Source: Bacteroidota bacterium (GTDB lineage Bacteria > Bacteroidota > Bacteroidia > Cytophagales > Cytophagaceae). Taken from it: 64,000 nt of DNA. The position numbers and the translations under genes are program-made. The stretch spans positions 62,001-126,000 of the forward strand of contig JAEWAY010000003.1 of NCBI GenBank assembly GCA_023391415.1, given 5' to 3'. The notes beneath the pieces are model-generated. The model did not search any database. It was not told where the DNA came from and was given only the letters and a program-made list of their open reading frames with translations. Positions 60,927-64,000 of the stretch are shown here, piece by piece; the stretch's first letter is position 1, and every line of letters begins with the position of its first letter.

Positions 60927-61859
60927 TTAATCCAGGATAATCGGGCCGTTGTGGTTGATCTTGGACACAAAGATATCGCTTCCGATCTTGATCTGGTCGA
61001 AGGCGCCAGTCATGGCGCTGGCTACTTCGCGGGCGGTTGTTTCCGAGGTACTGAGAGCGAACAGGGATGGGCCGGATCCGGAGATCCCGCAACCCAGGGC
61101 TCCCGCCTCGAGCGCGCTTTGTTTTACATCTTCGAAACCTGGTATCAGGATGGAACGAATCGGCTCGACGATTACATCCTGCATGGAACGTCCAATCAGT
61201 CCGTAGTCGGATAGCATGAGTCCGGCGATCAGTCCGCCCACATTGCCCCATTGTATTACCGCGTCCCTAAGCTGGATTTGCTTTTTGAGGATGCTGCGGG
61301 CGTCTTTGGTCTGAACCTCGATATGGGGGTGAATTAATGTCGCGTATAGATCGGAAGGTGTCGGTATTTTGACGACATCCAATGGCTCATAGCTCCTGAT
61401 CAGCACAAAGCCGCCGATCAGCGATGGCGCGACATTGTCCGCGTGCGCGGAACCGCAGGCGATACGCTCGCCTTCCATGGCGAATGGGAGAAGCTCTTTC
61501 TGAGTCAGCGGACGCCCCAGTAATTCATTGGCCGCGAATACTCCCGCGACCGAGCTGGCGGCGCTACTTCCCAGGCCGCTGCCCAAGGGCATTTTTTTGT
61601 TCAGTTCGATTTCAATTCCCTGATCAGAACCGATCCTGAACAGAAAATTGCTAATGGAGACGCCAACGGTATTTTTTAGGGGGTCTTTAGTCAGTCGGCC
61701 CTCATCGCCCGTGATGGACTTTATTGTTAACCCGGTTCCGGGTGTTTTTCTTAATATTACCTCATCGCCGGGAGCGTCTACGGCAAATCCCAGTACGTCA
61801 AATCCGCAGGAGACATTCGCGACCGTCGCCGGAGCGAATACCTTTATACTTTCTTTCAT
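60927..61859 (-). CDS. thrB: Homoserine kinase
   Basis: ThrB phosphorylates homoserine. The 310-residue GHMP kinase has PLGSGLGSSAASSVAG at 91-106 (ATP site), APATVANVSCGFDVLGFAV (about 9-27, substrate-side motif) and SGSGPSLFAL near the C-terminus. It lies between thrA (9-base gap) and thrC, all on the minus strand. Confidence 0.97.
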   Translation of the reverse strand: MKESIKVFAPATVANVSCGFDVLGFAVDAPGDEVILRKTPGTGLTIKSITGDEGRLTKDPLKNTVGVSISNFLFRIGSDQGIEIELNKKMPLGSGLGSSAASSVAGVFAANELLGRPLTQKELLPFAMEGERIACGSAHADNVAPSLIGGFVLIRSYEPLDVVKIPTPSDLYATLIHPHIEVQTKDARSILKKQIQLRDAVIQWGNVGGLIAGLMLSDYGLIGRSMQDVIVEPIRSILIPGFEDVKQSALEAGALGCGISGSGPSLFALSTSETTAREVASAMTGAFDQIKIGSDIFVSKINHNGPIILD

Positions 61860-61868
61860 TACAAACGA

Positions 61869-64000
61869 TTATGATTTAAGGTAATTGCTGATGCTGATAA
61901 TCTCGGCGAAAACACCGGCCGCCGTTACTTCCGCTCCCGCGCCGGGGCCTTTGATTACCAATGGTCTTTCCTTATAGCGATCCGTCGTAAAAGAAATCAT
62001 ATTGTCGCTGCCCGACAGGCTGTAAAATGGATGTTCGGGACCTACAGCCTCCAGATTGACAGTCGCTTTTCCGTCCTCTAGTTTCGCTATAAAACGTAAT
62101 ACTTTGTTCTGACTTTCCGCTTTTTGAAGCCTCTCTTCAAAAACCGCGTTGTTTTTATCCAGTTGCGTAAAGAAATCCTCTACCGTTTTCGCTTTCAGGC
62201 ATGGTTCAGGCAATATGTTTTCTACTTGAACATCGGAAGGCTCAAGGTTCAAACCAGCTTCGCGGGCGAGAATTAATATCTTTCGCGCTACGTCCATACC
62301 ATTGAGATCATCGCGCGGATCCGGTTCGGTATAGCCTTTTTCTTTCGCTTCCTTGACAATATCGACAAACCTGGAACCTGTCTTGAAATTGTTAAATATA
62401 TAGGAAAGGGTTCCGGACAGGATCCCCTCGATTTTAATGATCTTGTCGCCACTGAATTTCAAGTCCCGTAAGGTATTGATTACCGGAAGGCCAGCCCCAA
62501 CGTTTGTCTCGTACAGAAACTTGACTTTATACTTCTGGCAGGCCTTTTGCAGTTTTTCATAATCCTTGTATTTGCCGGAATTGGCTAGCTTGTTGGGAGT
62601 GACAATGGATATGCTGCTTTTCAATATTTCTTCATAATGGACGATCACGTCTTTGCTGGACGTATTGTCCACGAAGACGGAATTTTCCAGATTGAGCCGT
62701 TTCATTTCTTGTATAAACTGCTCAATGTCCATAGACTGTCCGTCGTTGAGCAATTTGTCCTTGCAGGTTTTGAGATTGATGCCATTTTCGTCGAAGAGCA
62801 TCTTTTTGCTGTTTGAGACGGCTATGACATTTATCTTCAGCGATTTTTCCTTGAGTAGGTAATCCGACGCCTTGTCAATCTGTCGAGTAAGGGTATTGCC
62901 GATCAGGCCGAGGCCTACGGCGAACAAGTTCAGGGTTTTGATGTCCGACAGGAAAAACGCTTCATGCAGGGCGTTCAGGGCTTTTGACAGATCGTTTTTT
63001 GGTATTACGACGCTGATGTTTAGTTCGGAAGAACCTTGAGCGATCGCTATGACGTTTATGCCGTTTTTGCCCAGGGCGGTAAACATTCTGCCGGCGATTC
63101 CCGGGGTTTTCTTCATGTTTTCACCGATGAGCGCTACGATTGACAAATCGCTTTCCACGTGCACTTTTTCGATTTTCTTTGAAGTCATTTCCGGTTCAAA
63201 CTCCGCTTCTATAAGCAGTCGGGCCTTTGCCGCGTCTTCCGGAGCTACGGCGAAACAAATGGAATATTCTGAAGAAGCCTGGGTAATCAGTATGACATTG
63301 ACCCCTTCGCGGGCGAGCGCGCCAAATACTCTGGAGGAAACTCCGGGTACCCCTACCATGCCGCTGCCCTGAAGGTTGATCAGGGCGATGTTGCCGATGG
63401 ATGAAATCCCTTTGATCAAAAAGTCGTTGGCTTTGGTCTTTTCGCTTATGAGTGTGCCCTCAAAATCCGGATTAAAGGTGTTTTTGATCCAGATAGGTAT
63501 CTTTTTGTTAAACGCGGGTTGGAGGGTCGGAGGATAAATGACTTTCGCTCCGAAATGCGAAAGCTCCATCGCTTCCACGTATGATATGACGGGCAGCGTA
63601 AAGGTTCTTTTTACCGCTCTTGGATCGGCTGTCATGACGCCGTTTACGTCGGTCCAGATCTCTACATGCTCCGCTGACAGCGCGGCGGCGATCAGGGAAG
63701 CGGTATAGTCGGAGCCGCCGCGGCCAAGGGTGGTGGTTTCTCCTTTTTCAGTAGAAGCTATAAACCCGGTAAAGACTTGCACGTCGCGGGCCGCTTCAAA
63801 GTGTTCTTTTATATTGTTGCTGGTCAATTTCGCGTTGACGCGCGCGTTGCCGAAGTTGTTGTCGGTACGGATCAGGCTCCGGGCGTCGACATAGGTACAT
63901 TTGATACCGGATTGCCGCATATATTCGCTCATGATGTAGGCGGACATGCGCTCGCCAAAGCTTGATACAAGGTCAAGTGTGCGGGGAGAGAGTTCTTTCA
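61869..64000 (-). CDS. thrA: Bifunctional aspartokinase/homoserine dehydrogenase, 5' end cut by window edge
   Basis: ThrA phosphorylates aspartate and reduces aspartate semialdehyde to homoserine. About 710 codons are inside the window; the N-terminal ATP-site part lies beyond the right edge. Visible are SFGERMSAYIM (kinase), TEKGETTTLGRGGSDYTA, two ACT regulatory domains (about 300-450 of the full protein; VALIGENMKKTPGIAGRM), then the dehydrogenase with GLGLIGNTL (NAD(P) site), NVGAGLPVINTLRDL and GYTEPDPRDDLNGMDVARK. Gene order thrA-thrB-thrC is that of the classic thr operon; feedback control by threonine is expected from the ACT pair. Confidence 0.95.
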   Translation of the reverse strand, partial: KELSPRTLDLVSSFGERMSAYIMSEYMRQSGIKCTYVDARSLIRTDNNFGNARVNAKLTSNNIKEHFEAARDVQVFTGFIASTEKGETTTLGRGGSDYTASLIAAALSAEHVEIWTDVNGVMTADPRAVKRTFTLPVISYVEAMELSHFGAKVIYPPTLQPAFNKKIPIWIKNTFNPDFEGTLISEKTKANDFLIKGISSIGNIALINLQGSGMVGVPGVSSRVFGALAREGVNVILITQASSEYSICFAVAPEDAAKARLLIEAEFEPEMTSKKIEKVHVESDLSIVALIGENMKKTPGIAGRMFTALGKNGINVIAIAQGSSELNISVVIPKNDLSKALNALHEAFFLSDIKTLNLFAVGLGLIGNTLTRQIDKASDYLLKEKSLKINVIAVSNSKKMLFDENGINLKTCKDKLLNDGQSMDIEQFIQEMKRLNLENSVFVDNTSSKDVIVHYEEILKSSISIVTPNKLANSGKYKDYEKLQKACQKYKVKFLYETNVGAGLPVINTLRDLKFSGDKIIKIEGILSGTLSYIFNNFKTGSRFVDIVKEAKEKGYTEPDPRDDLNGMDVARKILILAREAGLNLEPSDVQVENILPEPCLKAKTVEDFFTQLDKNNAVFEERLQKAESQNKVLRFIAKLEDGKATVNLEAVGPEHPFYSLSGSDNMISFTTDRYKERPLVIKGPGAGAEVTAAGVFAEIISISNYLKS

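Noticed and set aside
1..64000. tRNA, rRNA, CRISPR arrays, intact insertion sequences or integrases
   Set aside because: Intergenic stretches were scanned by eye and none showed cloverleaf-like, repeat-spacer or transposase features; small RNAs could have been missed.

Overview
The window looks like a chromosomal segment of a Gram-negative Bacteroidota bacterium, most likely of the order Cytophagales. Evidence: three proteins end in type IX secretion (T9SS) C-terminal sorting domains; there are Kdo transferase (LPS) and phosphoethanolamine transferase genes, many lipoproteins and beta-barrels; promoter-like sites match the Bacteroidota TTTG-N19/20-TAnnTTTG pattern; and Shine-Dalgarno sites are rare. 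No rRNA, tRNA, CRISPR array or intact insertion sequence was seen.

Layout. 1-4520: an accessory locus on the minus strand with a leucine-rich-repeat lipoprotein (cut by the edge), a small OmpA-like protein, a chimeric protein joining a transglutaminase-like domain, an RHS core motif and a HExxHxxGxxD metallopeptidase, and a stand-alone transglutaminase-like paralogue. 5042-11469: murF, small membrane and outer-membrane proteins, and an aminotransferase/omega-amidase pair. 11713-19114: sulfate activation (cysC-cysD-cysN, divergent cysQ) beside a sulfotransferase, a glycosyltransferase and a WbqC-family protein, which reads as a unit for making and using PAPS in glycan sulfation. 19244-21871: mnmD-like, GroES-like and fused DoxD-DoxA genes. 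22148-26442: hemA, a lipoprotein, rocD and hemB. 26552-33403: a sensor kinase, two divergent T9SS cargo proteins (one a CotH-type kinase), and agmatine deiminase with N-carbamoylputrescine amidase. 33696-43187: envelope glycan genes, including a twice-frameshifted phosphoethanolamine transferase, a dTDP-ketosugar isomerase-like cupin, a glycosyltransferase, a flippase, rsgA and waaA. 43660-54368: mainly housekeeping (M42 peptidase, Nudix, rnhB, gcvT, comB, ilvE, mazG-like, dtd) plus a Cys-rich mini-lipoprotein and a MauE-thioredoxin fusion. 54482-58854: a second accessory stretch with an XRE regulator, an Ogg-like helix-hairpin-helix protein, a three-repeat T9SS protein and a WYL regulator. 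59242-64000: a cold-shock gene and thrA-thrB-thrC (thrA cut by the right edge).

How it fits together. Native genes strongly avoid a T before an Ala codon (NNT|GCN) and prefer NNC|GCN. The 1-4520 and 55195-57686 stretches do not show this, which marks them as probable imports. The most unusual object is the chimeric toxin-like protein at 903-3020: its base composition changes inside the RHS motif, as expected where an exchangeable C-terminal toxin tip is joined to a fixed N-terminal carrier.
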